Shown in pieces: positions 1 to 6,194 of a DNA stretch of 6,437 bases. How positions within the stretch are numbered: position 1 is the first letter of the stretch; the number at the start of each line of letters is the position of its first letter. The notes beneath the pieces are model-generated. The model saw nothing but the letters and a program-made list of their open reading frames with translations. It did no database searches and was not told where the DNA came from. The translations under genes were made by a program, and so were the position numbers. Source of the stretch: Pseudorhodobacter antarcticus (GTDB lineage: Bacteria > Pseudomonadota > Alphaproteobacteria > Rhodobacterales > Rhodobacteraceae); assembly GCA_945897655.1 (NCBI GenBank), contig CAMDHB010000212.1:1-6437 (forward strand). Reading direction: 5' to 3'.

Positions 1-1491
1 TACCAAAGGCTTGGGATCACAGCGATCGAACTGCTGCCGGTCCAGGCGTTCTTTGATGACCGGTTTTTGGTGGCGCGGGGGCTGACCAATTATTGGGGTT
101 ACAACACGATGGGATTCTTTGCGCCGGAACCGCGCTATGCGGGCCGGGGCGGGTTGGCCGGGTTTCGCGATATGGTGCGGCGGCTGCACATGGCGGGGAT
201 CGAGGTGATCCTGGATGTGGTTTACAACCACACGGGCGAGGGGGATGAGTTTGGCCCGACCTTGAGCTTTCGGGGGTTGGACAATGCCAGCTATTACCGC
301 CTGGCCAGCGGCGGGCGGCATTATGCCAATGACAGTGGCACCGGCAATTCGCTGAACATCGCCCATCCGATGGTGTTGCGGATGGTGATGGACAGCCTGC
401 GCTACTGGGTCGAGGTGTGTCATGTGGACGGCTTCCGCTTTGACCTAGCCACCTCGCTTGGGCGCGAGGTGCATGGGTTTGATGCAGGCTCGGGTTTCTT
501 TGATGCAATTCGGCAGGACCCGGTGTTGGCCCATGTGAAACTGATCGCCGAGCCTTGGGATATTGGCCCGGGTGGGTATCAGCTGGGTGCCTATCCCCAC
601 CCCTTTGCCGAATGGAACGACCGATACCGCGACGGTGTGCGCCGGTTCTGGCGGGGGGATGCGGGGCTGACGCCCGATCTGGCCAAGCGTTTGCTGGGCA
701 GTGCGGAAAATTTTGACCATGGCAAGCGGGCGGCTACCACATCGATCAACTTCCTGACGGCGCATGACGGGTTTACCTTGCAGGATCTGGTCAGCTTCAC
801 GGTGAAGCGCAACCTGGCCAATGGCGAGGATAACCGCGACGGGCATTCCGAAAATCATTCGGATAATCTGGGGGTTGAGGGGCCGACGAGTGACCCTTTG
901 ATTGTGGCGGCCAGGGCTTTGCGCAAGCGCAATCTGCTGGCCACGCTGATGCTGTCGCAAGGGGTGCCGATGCTTCTGGCGGGCGATGAGTTGGGCCACA
1001 GCCAGGGTGGCAACAACAATGCCTATGCGCAGGATAATGAGTCGACCTGGGTTGACTGGGGCAGCGCCGATGCGGGGCTGACCGATTTCGTGGCCCGTTT
1101 GACTCGGCTGCGGGCGGCGCATCCCGTGCTGCGGCAGCGGCAGTTCCTGCATGGGCGTCTGCGCCCGCATGACCAGTTGGCCGATGTGATCTGGCGCTGC
1201 GCCGATGGCAAAAGCCCCGAGCCGGGGCAGTGGCATGATCCGGCCTTTCGCTGTCTGTGTGTTGAACTCAGGACGAGTGCGCTGCGGGGGCCGAATTCGG
1301 ACACCTTGTTTGCCGTTTTCAACATGGGGCCCGATCAAAGCCTGACCCTGCCAGACAGTGCTGCCCTTTGGCGCAAGATACTGGACACGACCCAGCCTGA
1401 GGCGGCAGATGTGGTTGTGCAATCGGGGCTGCGTTTGCCCGCAAACTCTGTCCAAGCTTTTATTCCGGAACCTGCAGGAGGCCTGAAATGA
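1..1491 (+). CDS. glgX: Glycogen debranching enzyme GlgX (isoamylase-type GH13), 5'-truncated by window edge
   Basis: This protein hydrolyses the alpha-1,6 branch points of glycogen limit dextrins in the cytoplasm. The reading frame is open from base 1, so 496 residues are visible. Family members are usually about 650-720 residues, so the N-terminal CBM48-type domain and the start of the barrel lie outside the window. All four GH13 regions visible here are intact: DVVYNH (visible residues 72-77), GFRFD with the nucleophile Asp at residue 148 (bases 442-444), LIAEPWD with the acid/base Glu at residue 184 (550-552), and FLTAHDG with the transition-state Asp at residue 256 (766-768). The stretch TNYWGYNTMGFFAPEPRY near the left edge is typical of the GlgX/TreX group. 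The C-terminal part, from about residue 390, should be the beta-sandwich domain. An internal TTG at 67 is not the start, because homology continues upstream of it. The stop overlaps the pgm start (ATGA), which implies translational coupling in a glycogen operon. I am confident of the family; exact chain-length specificity cannot be read. Confidence 0.95.
   Translation, partial: YQRLGITAIELLPVQAFFDDRFLVARGLTNYWGYNTMGFFAPEPRYAGRGGLAGFRDMVRRLHMAGIEVILDVVYNHTGEGDEFGPTLSFRGLDNASYYRLASGGRHYANDSGTGNSLNIAHPMVLRMVMDSLRYWVEVCHVDGFRFDLATSLGREVHGFDAGSGFFDAIRQDPVLAHVKLIAEPWDIGPGGYQLGAYPHPFAEWNDRYRDGVRRFWRGDAGLTPDLAKRLLGSAENFDHGKRAATTSINFLTAHDGFTLQDLVSFTVKRNLANGEDNRDGHSENHSDNLGVEGPTSDPLIVAARALRKRNLLATLMLSQGVPMLLAGDELGHSQGGNNNAYAQDNESTWVDWGSADAGLTDFVARLTRLRAAHPVLRQRQFLHGRLRPHDQLADVIWRCADGKSPEPGQWHDPAFRCLCVELRTSALRGPNSDTLFAVFNMGPDQSLTLPDSAALWRKILDTTQPEAADVVVQSGLRLPANSVQAFIPEPAGGLK
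1476..1490 (+). promoter_or_regulatory. Strong ribosome binding site and coupled start of pgm
   Basis: A full AGGAGG lies at 1476-1481, six bases before the ATG at 1488-1490. It sits inside the last codons of glgX, and the start codon overlaps the glgX stop (ATGA, 1488-1491). This fixes the pgm start and indicates coupled translation of the two genes. Confidence 0.9.
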
Positions 1492-3116
1492 CCATCACCA
1501 TCGTCGCCACCAAACCCATCGCAGGGCAAAAGCCGGGCACATCGGGCTTGCGCAAGAAGACCCCGGTGTTCATGGGGCCGCATTACCTGGAGAATTTCGT
1601 GCAGGCGATTTTCGATGTGGTCGGCGCTGAGGGAAAGACCTTTGTTCTGGGCGGCGATGGGCGGTATTTCAATGACCGGGCGGCGCAGGTGATCTTGCGG
1701 ATGACGGCGGCGAATGGGGCGGCGCGGGTGATCGTGGGGCAGGGGGCGATCTTGTCAACTCCGGCGGCCAGTCATCTGATCAGGCTCAATAAAACCGATG
1801 GTGGGATCATCATGTCCGCCAGCCACAACCCCGGCGGGCCGGAGGAGGATTTCGGCGTCAAGTTCAACATGCCCAATGGCGGGCCCGCGCCCGAGGGCGT
1901 GACTGAGGCGATGTATCAGCGCACGACCATGCTGACCGAATACAAGATGCTTGTGGCACAGGATGTCGATCTGTCGGTGGTGGGCCGCAGCCATTTGGGC
2001 GGCATGGTGGTGGATGTGGTGGACCCGGTGGCCGATTATGCCACGCTGATGGAGAGCCTTTTCAACTTTTCGGCGATCCGGGCGATGTTTGCCGGTGGTT
2101 TCCGGATGCGGATGGACAGCATGTGTGCCGTGACCGGCCCCTATGCGGTGGAAATTCTGGAGCGGCGGTTGGGGGCGGAACCGGGCACTTGCGTGAATGC
2201 CGTGCCCTTGCCCGATTTTGGCGGCATGCACCCGGACCCCAACCCGACCTGGGCCAAGGCTCTGATGGATGAGATGTTTGGGCCCGATGCGCCCGATTTC
2301 GGGGCGGCATCGGATGGCGATGGGGACCGGAACATGGTGGTGGGGCGGGGGATTTATGTCTCGCCCTCCGACAGTCTGGCGGTTCTGGCGGCGAATGCCC
2401 ATCTGGCACCGGGGTACAAGGCGGGGCTGAAGGGGGTGGCGCGGTCGATGCCGACCAGCGCCGCGGCTGACCGGGTGGCGGCGGCGCTGGGGATTGCGAG
2501 TTATGAGACGCCGACGGGGTGGAAGTTCTTTGGCAATCTGCTGGATGCAGGTCGGGCCACGATCTGCGGCGAGGAAAGCTTTGGCACGGGGTCCGACCAT
2601 GTGCGCGAAAAGGACGGGCTTTGGGCCATTCTGCTATGGCTGAACATTCTGGCTGTTCGGCGCGAGTCGGTGGCGGCGATCCTGAGCCAGCATTGGGGCA
2701 AGTTCGGGCGGAACTACTACAGCCGCCATGACTTCGAGGCGATTGCGACGGACAAGGCCGATGCGATGATGGCGGCGCTGCGGGCGTCGTTGCCGGGACT
2801 GAAAGGCCGGGTGGTGGAGGGGATGACCATCGCGGGGGCGGATGATTTCGCCTATACCGACCCGGTCGATGGCTCTATCTCCAAGGCCCAAGGGGTCCGG
2901 CTAATGTTCGAGGATGGCAGCCGGATCGTGCTGCGTCTGTCAGGCACCGGTACCGAGGGGGCGACGCTGCGCCTGTATCTGGAACGCTATGCGGCGGGGC
3001 CGATGGGGTTGGATCTGGACCCACAAGAGGCCCTGGCTGGGATCATCCGGGCCGCACATGAATTGGCTGGGATTGAACGCTTTACCGGGCGGACCGCGCC
3101 GAACGTCGTGACCTGA
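1488..3116 (+). CDS. pgm: Phosphoglucomutase (alpha-D-glucose phosphate-specific)
   Basis: This enzyme interconverts glucose-1-phosphate and glucose-6-phosphate, linking glycogen turnover and sugar-nucleotide synthesis to central metabolism; it is cytoplasmic and Mg-dependent. The 542 residues match the usual length of alpha-PGMs (about 545). The motifs appear in order: N-terminal QKPGTSGLRKK (residues 14-24); the phosphoserine loop SASHNPGG with catalytic Ser112; the metal-binding loop SDGDGDR (275-281); PTGWKFF (342-348); the sugar-binding loop CGEESFG (360-366) followed by GSDHVREKDGLWA; and the phosphate-binding loop RLSGTGTEG (483-491). No key residue is missing. The PHYLENFVQAIFD segment and the intact GEESFG plus REKDG region separate it from phosphomannomutase/PGM (AlgC-like) and phosphoglucosamine mutase (GlmM) relatives. 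The start is fixed by the AGGAGG and the ATGA overlap with glgX, so it is almost certainly co-transcribed with glgX as the distal gene of a glycogen operon. Confidence 0.96.
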   Translation: MTITIVATKPIAGQKPGTSGLRKKTPVFMGPHYLENFVQAIFDVVGAEGKTFVLGGDGRYFNDRAAQVILRMTAANGAARVIVGQGAILSTPAASHLIRLNKTDGGIIMSASHNPGGPEEDFGVKFNMPNGGPAPEGVTEAMYQRTTMLTEYKMLVAQDVDLSVVGRSHLGGMVVDVVDPVADYATLMESLFNFSAIRAMFAGGFRMRMDSMCAVTGPYAVEILERRLGAEPGTCVNAVPLPDFGGMHPDPNPTWAKALMDEMFGPDAPDFGAASDGDGDRNMVVGRGIYVSPSDSLAVLAANAHLAPGYKAGLKGVARSMPTSAAADRVAAALGIASYETPTGWKFFGNLLDAGRATICGEESFGTGSDHVREKDGLWAILLWLNILAVRRESVAAILSQHWGKFGRNYYSRHDFEAIATDKADAMMAALRASLPGLKGRVVEGMTIAGADDFAYTDPVDGSISKAQGVRLMFEDGSRIVLRLSGTGTEGATLRLYLERYAAGPMGLDLDPQEALAGIIRAAHELAGIERFTGRTAPNVVT

Positions 3117-3147
3117 CCTGTTCGTGTCGCGTCTGCCTGTGACGGCG

Positions 3148-3178
3148 CCGTTTTTGGGGCGTCTGATGGGCAAAACGG
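3148..3178 (+). promoter_or_regulatory. Inverted repeat abutting the ribosome binding region of the mttB-like gene
   Basis: In the 72-bp gap between pgm and the methyltransferase gene, CCGTTTT (3148-3154) is complementary to AAAACGG (3172-3178) across a 17-base loop. The right arm runs into the G-run (3177-3182) that is the only Shine-Dalgarno-like sequence before the ATG at 3189. The element could modestly limit ribosome access or act as a weak pgm terminator. No clear sigma-70 promoter is visible in this gap. The stem is short and may be fortuitous. Confidence 0.25.
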
Positions 3179-3188
3179 GGGGCGAGAC

Positions 3189-4715
3189 ATGGATACCAAA
3201 CGGTCAGGGCGGCAGGCGCGTCAGGTGGAGCGGGCCAAGAAGGGCGGCGGCATTGGCCGGCCCTATATCGTGCGGAATATCCCGACCTATGATGTGCTGA
3301 GTGAGGAAAATCTGGCTCGGATCGAGGCGGCGGCGGACCGGGTTCTGGCCGAGACCGGCATCGAATTCCGCGATGACCCGACCACGCTGGACCATTGGCG
3401 GAAGGCTGGGGCGCAGGTGGACGGCGTTCTGGTCAAGTTCCCGCCGGGGATGCTGCGCGAGATTTTGAAGTCTGCCCCTGCACAGTTCACCCAGCATGCC
3501 CGCAACCCGGCGAATTCGGTCGAGATTGGCGGCAAGAACGTAGTCTTCTCGCCTGCCTATGGCAGCCCCTTTGTGATGGATTTGGACCGGGGTCGGCGGT
3601 TCGGGACGCTGGAGGATTTCCAGAACTTCATCAAGCTGGCACAATCGAGCCCCAACTTCCACCACTCGGGCGGCACGATTTGCGAGCCTACGGATATTCC
3701 GGTGAACAAGCGGCATCTGGACATGGTGCTGGCCCATATGGTGCTGTCGGACCGTCCCTATATGGGATCGGTCACCGCGGAGGAGCGGTCGGAGGACAAC
3801 ATCGAGATGTCGCGCGTGCTGTTCGGCGCAGATTTTGTCGATCAGAACTGCGTGATCCTGGGCAATGTCAACGTCAACTCGCCCTTGGTCTGGGATGGCA
3901 CGATGACCCGCAGTTTGCGGGCCTATGCGCGGGCAAATCAGGCGGCGGTGATTGTCCCGTTCATTCTGGGCGGGGCGATGGGGCCGGTCACCAATGCGGG
4001 GGGGATTGTGCAGAGCCTGGCCGAGACGATGGCGGGCTGTGCGCTGACCCAGTTGGAGCGGAAGGGGGCGCCGGTGATATTCGGCAACTTTCTGAGTTCC
4101 ATGTCGCTGCGCTCAGGCTCGCCCACCTTTGGGACGCCCGAGCCTGCGATTGGCAGCATGGTGATCGGGCAGTTGGCGCGGCGGTTGAACCTGCCGCTGC
4201 GCTGTTCGGGGAATTTCACCACGTCAAAGCTGCCGGATGGGCAAGCGATGATGGAGGGGACGATGTCGATGCTGGCGGCGGTGCATTGCGGGGCCAATTT
4301 CATCCTGCATGCTGCGGGGTTCCTGGATGGGTTGCTGAGCATGTCTTATGAAAAGTTCATGATGGATGCCGACCTGTGCGGGGCTTTGCATGCCTATCTG
4401 GACGGTGTGAAGATTTCAGACGACGAGTTGGCGGTGGATGCCTTTGCCGAGGTGGGGCCGGGGAACCACTTCTTTGGGTGCAGCCATACTTTGGCCCATT
4501 ATGAGACGGCGTTCTGGGATTCGGATCTGTCCGACAATGAGCCGTTTGAAAAATGGGAGGCGGCGGGGTCGGTGGATGCGGCGACGCGGGCCAATCGGCT
4601 GTGGAAAAAGCGGTTGGCCGAGTTTGAGGCGCCGGCGATGGATGTGGCCAAGAAGGACGCGTTGGAGGGTTTTGTGGCGCGCAAGAAGGCCGGGATGGGG
4701 GATGCGTGGTATTGA
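3189..4715 (+). CDS. Trimethylamine methyltransferase (MttB) family protein, non-pyrrolysine type
   Basis: This belongs to the MttB superfamily of TIM-barrel methyltransferases, which move a methyl group from a quaternary or tertiary amine to the Co(I) of a partner corrinoid protein. The 508 residues are full length for the family. Recognisable segments are the basic N-terminus followed by the IEAAADRVLAETGIEFRDDP helix (about residues 45-64), GGTICEPTDIP (161-171), GGAMGPVTNAGGIVQSLAE (261-279), FGTPEPA (314-320), TTSKLPDGQA (344-353) with a Gly/Ala-rich stretch, SYEKFMMDADLCG (386-398), and the C-terminal VGPGNHFFGCSHTLAHYETA (422-441). Archaeal MttB proper carries pyrrolysine at an in-frame UAG. 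This gene reads through without any internal stop, so it groups with non-Pyl members such as the glycine betaine enzyme MtgB. The substrate cannot be called; betaines or related osmolytes are possible. No corrinoid protein or activase gene adjoins it. The ATG at 3189 has only a G-rich ribosome site. It may be read through from pgm or have its own undetected promoter. Confidence 0.88.
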   Translation: MDTKRSGRQARQVERAKKGGGIGRPYIVRNIPTYDVLSEENLARIEAAADRVLAETGIEFRDDPTTLDHWRKAGAQVDGVLVKFPPGMLREILKSAPAQFTQHARNPANSVEIGGKNVVFSPAYGSPFVMDLDRGRRFGTLEDFQNFIKLAQSSPNFHHSGGTICEPTDIPVNKRHLDMVLAHMVLSDRPYMGSVTAEERSEDNIEMSRVLFGADFVDQNCVILGNVNVNSPLVWDGTMTRSLRAYARANQAAVIVPFILGGAMGPVTNAGGIVQSLAETMAGCALTQLERKGAPVIFGNFLSSMSLRSGSPTFGTPEPAIGSMVIGQLARRLNLPLRCSGNFTTSKLPDGQAMMEGTMSMLAAVHCGANFILHAAGFLDGLLSMSYEKFMMDADLCGALHAYLDGVKISDDELAVDAFAEVGPGNHFFGCSHTLAHYETAFWDSDLSDNEPFEKWEAAGSVDAATRANRLWKKRLAEFEAPAMDVAKKDALEGFVARKKAGMGDAWY

Positions 4716-4728
4716 GCATGCCACGCGT
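4702..4728 (+). terminator. Stem-loop spanning the mttB-like stop codon
   Basis: Bases 4702-4712 pair with 4718-4728 in an 11-bp stem (nine Watson-Crick pairs including GCGTGG/CCACGC, plus two G-U) around the five-base loop TGAGC, which contains the TGA stop (4713-4715). It is the most stable-looking fold at the end of this gene. There is no U-tract directly after it, so it may protect the mRNA 3' end or support termination without a U-run rather than act as a canonical intrinsic terminator. Confidence 0.4.
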
Positions 4729-4750
4729 GGGACATACGGAACTGTGTTTG

Positions 4751-4775
4751 ATTGCAGCCCGTTAGCCGGCGCAAT
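4751..4775 (+). repeat. Second inverted repeat in the convergent spacer
   Basis: ATTGC (4751-4755) pairs with GCAAT (4771-4775). A single-base bulge is followed by GCC/GGC (4757-4759 with 4768-4770) around an eight-base loop, and AAATT follows on the + strand. It lies midway between the two convergent genes and could add to termination, but the stem is short and there is no U-run. Confidence 0.25.
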
Positions 4776-4784
4776 AAATTAGGC

Positions 4785-4831
4785 GGAAAGGTTTGCACGG
4801 GGTCCCTGATCAGGTCCGCAAACCGGTTTCC
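4785..4831 (-). terminator. Candidate terminator at the 3' end of the lytic transglycosylase gene
   Basis: Read on the minus strand, GGTTTGC (4824-4818) pairs perfectly with GCAAACC (4796-4790) around a 21-base loop that contains the TGA stop (4812-4810). Outer GGAAA/TTTCC arms (4831-4827 and 4789-4785) extend the stem past a two-base bulge. The second arm is followed by TTTCC, a short pyrimidine run. The long loop and brief T-run make it a weak intrinsic terminator candidate. Confidence 0.35.
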
Positions 4832-5259
4832 TCCAAAAGGCCCATGCGTTTCGCCTCGTAATAATACCCCTTGGAATACCACATCACCGCGCGGCTTTCG
4901 TTGCGACGAGAGACGAGCCAGGCACCGCGCAGGTATTTCCCGGCGTATTTGAGGTTGGTTTCGGCATCGAGCAGCCCCACGGGCGTGCCGCGGTAGCCCA
5001 TCGTGCGGGCGGTTTGGGGCATGATTTGCATTAACCCATAATAGGGTCCGTTGCGGGCGGCCGGGTTATATCCGCTTTCACGCTGGATCACGCGGTGCAG
5101 CAGGCTTTCGGGGATGTCGAGGATGTCGGCATATTTTCGGATCAGGGCGCGCATTTGGGGCGTCTCGCCGGGATGAAGATCTAACCTGCTGCCCCCGCGA
5201 CCACAGGCGGCGAGGGAGGCGGCGGCCAGAAGGCCAAAGGTGCGGCGGGAAAGAAGCAT
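4810..5259 (-). CDS. Small lytic transglycosylase lipoprotein (SLT domain), possible Tat substrate
   Basis: This is a peptidoglycan lytic transglycosylase, a periplasmic and probably membrane-anchored enzyme that cleaves the MurNAc-GlcNAc bond to form 1,6-anhydroMurNAc. The preferred start is the ATG at 5259-5257, giving 149 residues, because AGGA lies six bases upstream and a signal peptide begins there; a 20-residue in-frame extension upstream lacks support. The N-terminus reads MLLSRRTFGLLAAASLAAC: SRRTFG resembles the twin-arginine motif and LAAC is a lipobox with Cys19 as the lipidation site. The SLT core follows, with the catalytic Glu61 in QRESGYNP, then GLMQIMPQTA (75-84), GYRGTP and the NLKYAGKYLRGA helix, ending in a WYSKGYYYEAKRMG segment. 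This is a minimal catalytic module of about 120 residues with no extra binding domain. It is convergent with the mttB-like gene and divergent from the HNH gene. The assignment to SLT (GH23-like) is strong; its specific cellular role is unknown. Confidence 0.9.
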   Translation of the reverse strand: MLLSRRTFGLLAAASLAACGRGGSRLDLHPGETPQMRALIRKYADILDIPESLLHRVIQRESGYNPAARNGPYYGLMQIMPQTARTMGYRGTPVGLLDAETNLKYAGKYLRGAWLVSRRNESRAVMWYSKGYYYEAKRMGLLEETGLRT

Positions 5260-5413
5260 GGGGCATCCTGCACAGGTTTTCAGCAGGTGTAGCTGGAATT
5301 TTCGGCGCGGAAAAGCCAACCCTATGCGAAAGCCTGCGGTTTGGGCGGCTTGGTGTCATCGTATTGTGATGCACCTGCGCCAGTTTGGACGTCGCAAGCG
5401 TATATCCGGGGGG

Positions 5414-5441
5414 TTGCCACCGGGAATGCGCCATATATAGT
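5414..5441 (+). promoter_or_regulatory. Candidate sigma-70-type promoter for the HNH gene
   Basis: TTGCCA (5414-5419) and TATAGT (5436-5441) are separated by 16 bases, a fair match to -35/-10 consensus. The -10 lies in an AT-rich patch (CATATATAG) that stands out in a GC-rich region. Transcription would begin near 5448, leaving an untranslated leader of about 67 bases before the ATG at 5515. I found no equally good promoter on the minus strand for the transglycosylase in 5260-5514. Confidence 0.4.
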
Positions 5442-5514
5442 CGAGTTGCAGTCTCAGCAGGGGCTGTTCCGACGGAAACAAGGCGGCCAGTACGGCCAAC
5501 GAGGTAGACGGGGA

Positions 5515-6099
5515 ATGGACGGCGATTTCAGAACTCATTTCGTACGCGACCCGGCGGGGTTGAAGCATTTTCCCGCGCTGGTGCTGAATGCCGATTACCG
5601 ACCGCTGAGCTATTATCCGCTGTCGCTGTGGCCTTGGCAGGAGGCGATCAAGGCGGCGGTGCTGGACCGCGTGCAGGTGGTGGCCGAATACGAAGAGGTC
5701 GTTCGAAGCCAGAGGCAAGATTTCCGCATACCCTCGGTGGTGGTGTTGAAAGAATTTGTCCGTCCCCAGAAGCGCGTGGCATTCACGCGCTTCAATCTTT
5801 TTCTGCGGGACGAATTTTGTTGCCAGTATTGCGGAGCCAAGGGCGAGTTGACCTTTGACCATGTCATACCCCGGTCGCGTGGGGGTATCACGTCTTGGCA
5901 GAACGTGGTGGCGGCCTGTTCGCCCTGCAACCTGCACAAAGGCAGCCGGACGCTGAAGCATTCGGGGCTGCATCTGGCCCGCCCACCGCGCCAGCCCACG
6001 ACCGAGGAGATGCAGGCCCATGGCCGCAAGTTTCCGCCGGGGCATTTGCACACCAGTTGGATGGACTATCTTTATTGGGATGCCGAGTTGGACGCCTGA
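5515..6099 (+). CDS. HNH endonuclease family protein
   Basis: This stand-alone HNH nuclease-fold protein of 194 residues is of a type conserved widely in alphaproteobacteria, with unknown physiological target. The start at 5515 is chosen because GAGG lies ten bases upstream, homology to family members begins soon after, and the candidate promoter sits inside the alternative upstream extension (open to 5341). The N-terminal part has the family signature LNADYRPLSYYPLSLWPWQEA (about residues 24-44). The C-terminal half holds the HNH core with paired zinc-binding cysteines: CQYC (Cys103, Cys106), the catalytic-type FDHVIPRSRGG (Asp115, His116), N130 in the WQNVV helix, and CSPCNLHKG (Cys135, Cys138, Asn139, His141). 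It ends with a conserved HTSWMDYLYWD. No toxin, immunity, methylase or phage gene adjoins it, so a restriction, homing or phage-packaging role is not supported by context. Nuclease activity is inferred from the intact motif. Confidence 0.9.
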   Translation: MDGDFRTHFVRDPAGLKHFPALVLNADYRPLSYYPLSLWPWQEAIKAAVLDRVQVVAEYEEVVRSQRQDFRIPSVVVLKEFVRPQKRVAFTRFNLFLRDEFCCQYCGAKGELTFDHVIPRSRGGITSWQNVVAACSPCNLHKGSRTLKHSGLHLARPPRQPTTEEMQAHGRKFPPGHLHTSWMDYLYWDAELDA

Positions 6100-6103
6100 G
6101 GGG

Positions 6104-6132
6104 TTGGGGTTCGCGGCGCAACTTGCTAGACT
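6104..6132 (+). promoter_or_regulatory. Candidate promoter for zwf
   Basis: TTGGGG (6104-6109) and TAGACT (6127-6132) are spaced by 17 bases, and a TG at 6124-6125 gives an extended -10 (TGCTAGACT). Transcription would start near 6139, upstream of the palindrome at 6162-6173. Matches to consensus are partial. Confidence 0.35.
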
Positions 6133-6161
6133 TTCGCGGCGCGGGCGGGTAGAGGTGCTGC

Positions 6162-6173
6162 GTTAGCGCTAAC
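6162..6173. promoter_or_regulatory. Perfect 12-bp palindrome before zwf, candidate LacI-family operator
   Basis: GTTAGCGCTAAC is a perfect palindrome 21 bases before the zwf start codon. Odd-even symmetry with a central CG pair and AGCGCT core is typical of operators bound by LacI-family sugar regulators. It lies downstream of the candidate promoter, where a bound repressor would block transcription. The binding protein is not identified from this window. Confidence 0.5.
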
Positions 6174-6194
6174 AGTTCAGCCCGAGAGGTTCCC

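Noticed and set aside
445..1455. 336-codon open frame on the minus strand opposite glgX
   Set aside because: It lies opposite conserved GH13 coding sequence. Its product is rich in Arg, Gln, His and Pro with no recognisable domain, as expected of antisense frames in GC-rich DNA.
1755..2600. 281-codon open frame on the minus strand opposite pgm
   Set aside because: It is fully inside pgm and has a low-complexity Arg/His/Pro-rich product. It is explained by GC-biased third positions of the real gene.
3142..3155. ACGGCGCCGT palindrome followed by TTTTT as an intrinsic terminator for pgm
   Set aside because: The palindrome has no room for a loop; folding leaves only about three base pairs, so a stable terminator hairpin is unlikely.
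3395..4351. 318-codon open frame on the + strand overlapping the mttB-like gene in another frame
   Set aside because: It has a Gly/Ala-rich product with no domain and is contained in a gene with clear family identity. It is a frame shadow.
3189..4715. Pyrrolysine-containing true trimethylamine methyltransferase
   Set aside because: The frame is complete without any in-frame UAG, and no pyl genes are visible. A non-Pyl member is the better call.
5260..5319. 20-residue N-terminal extension of the transglycosylase
   Set aside because: It would bury the signal peptide internally. The ATG at 5259-5257 has a good AGGA ribosome site and yields a normal lipoprotein signal.
5341..5514. 58-residue N-terminal extension of the HNH protein from an upstream ATG
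   Set aside because: It contains the best promoter candidate, has non-conserved composition, and a better-supported start exists at 5515.
5356..6051. 231-codon minus-strand frame opposite the HNH gene
   Set aside because: The + strand encodes an intact HNH motif and conserved flanks. The opposite product shows no family features.
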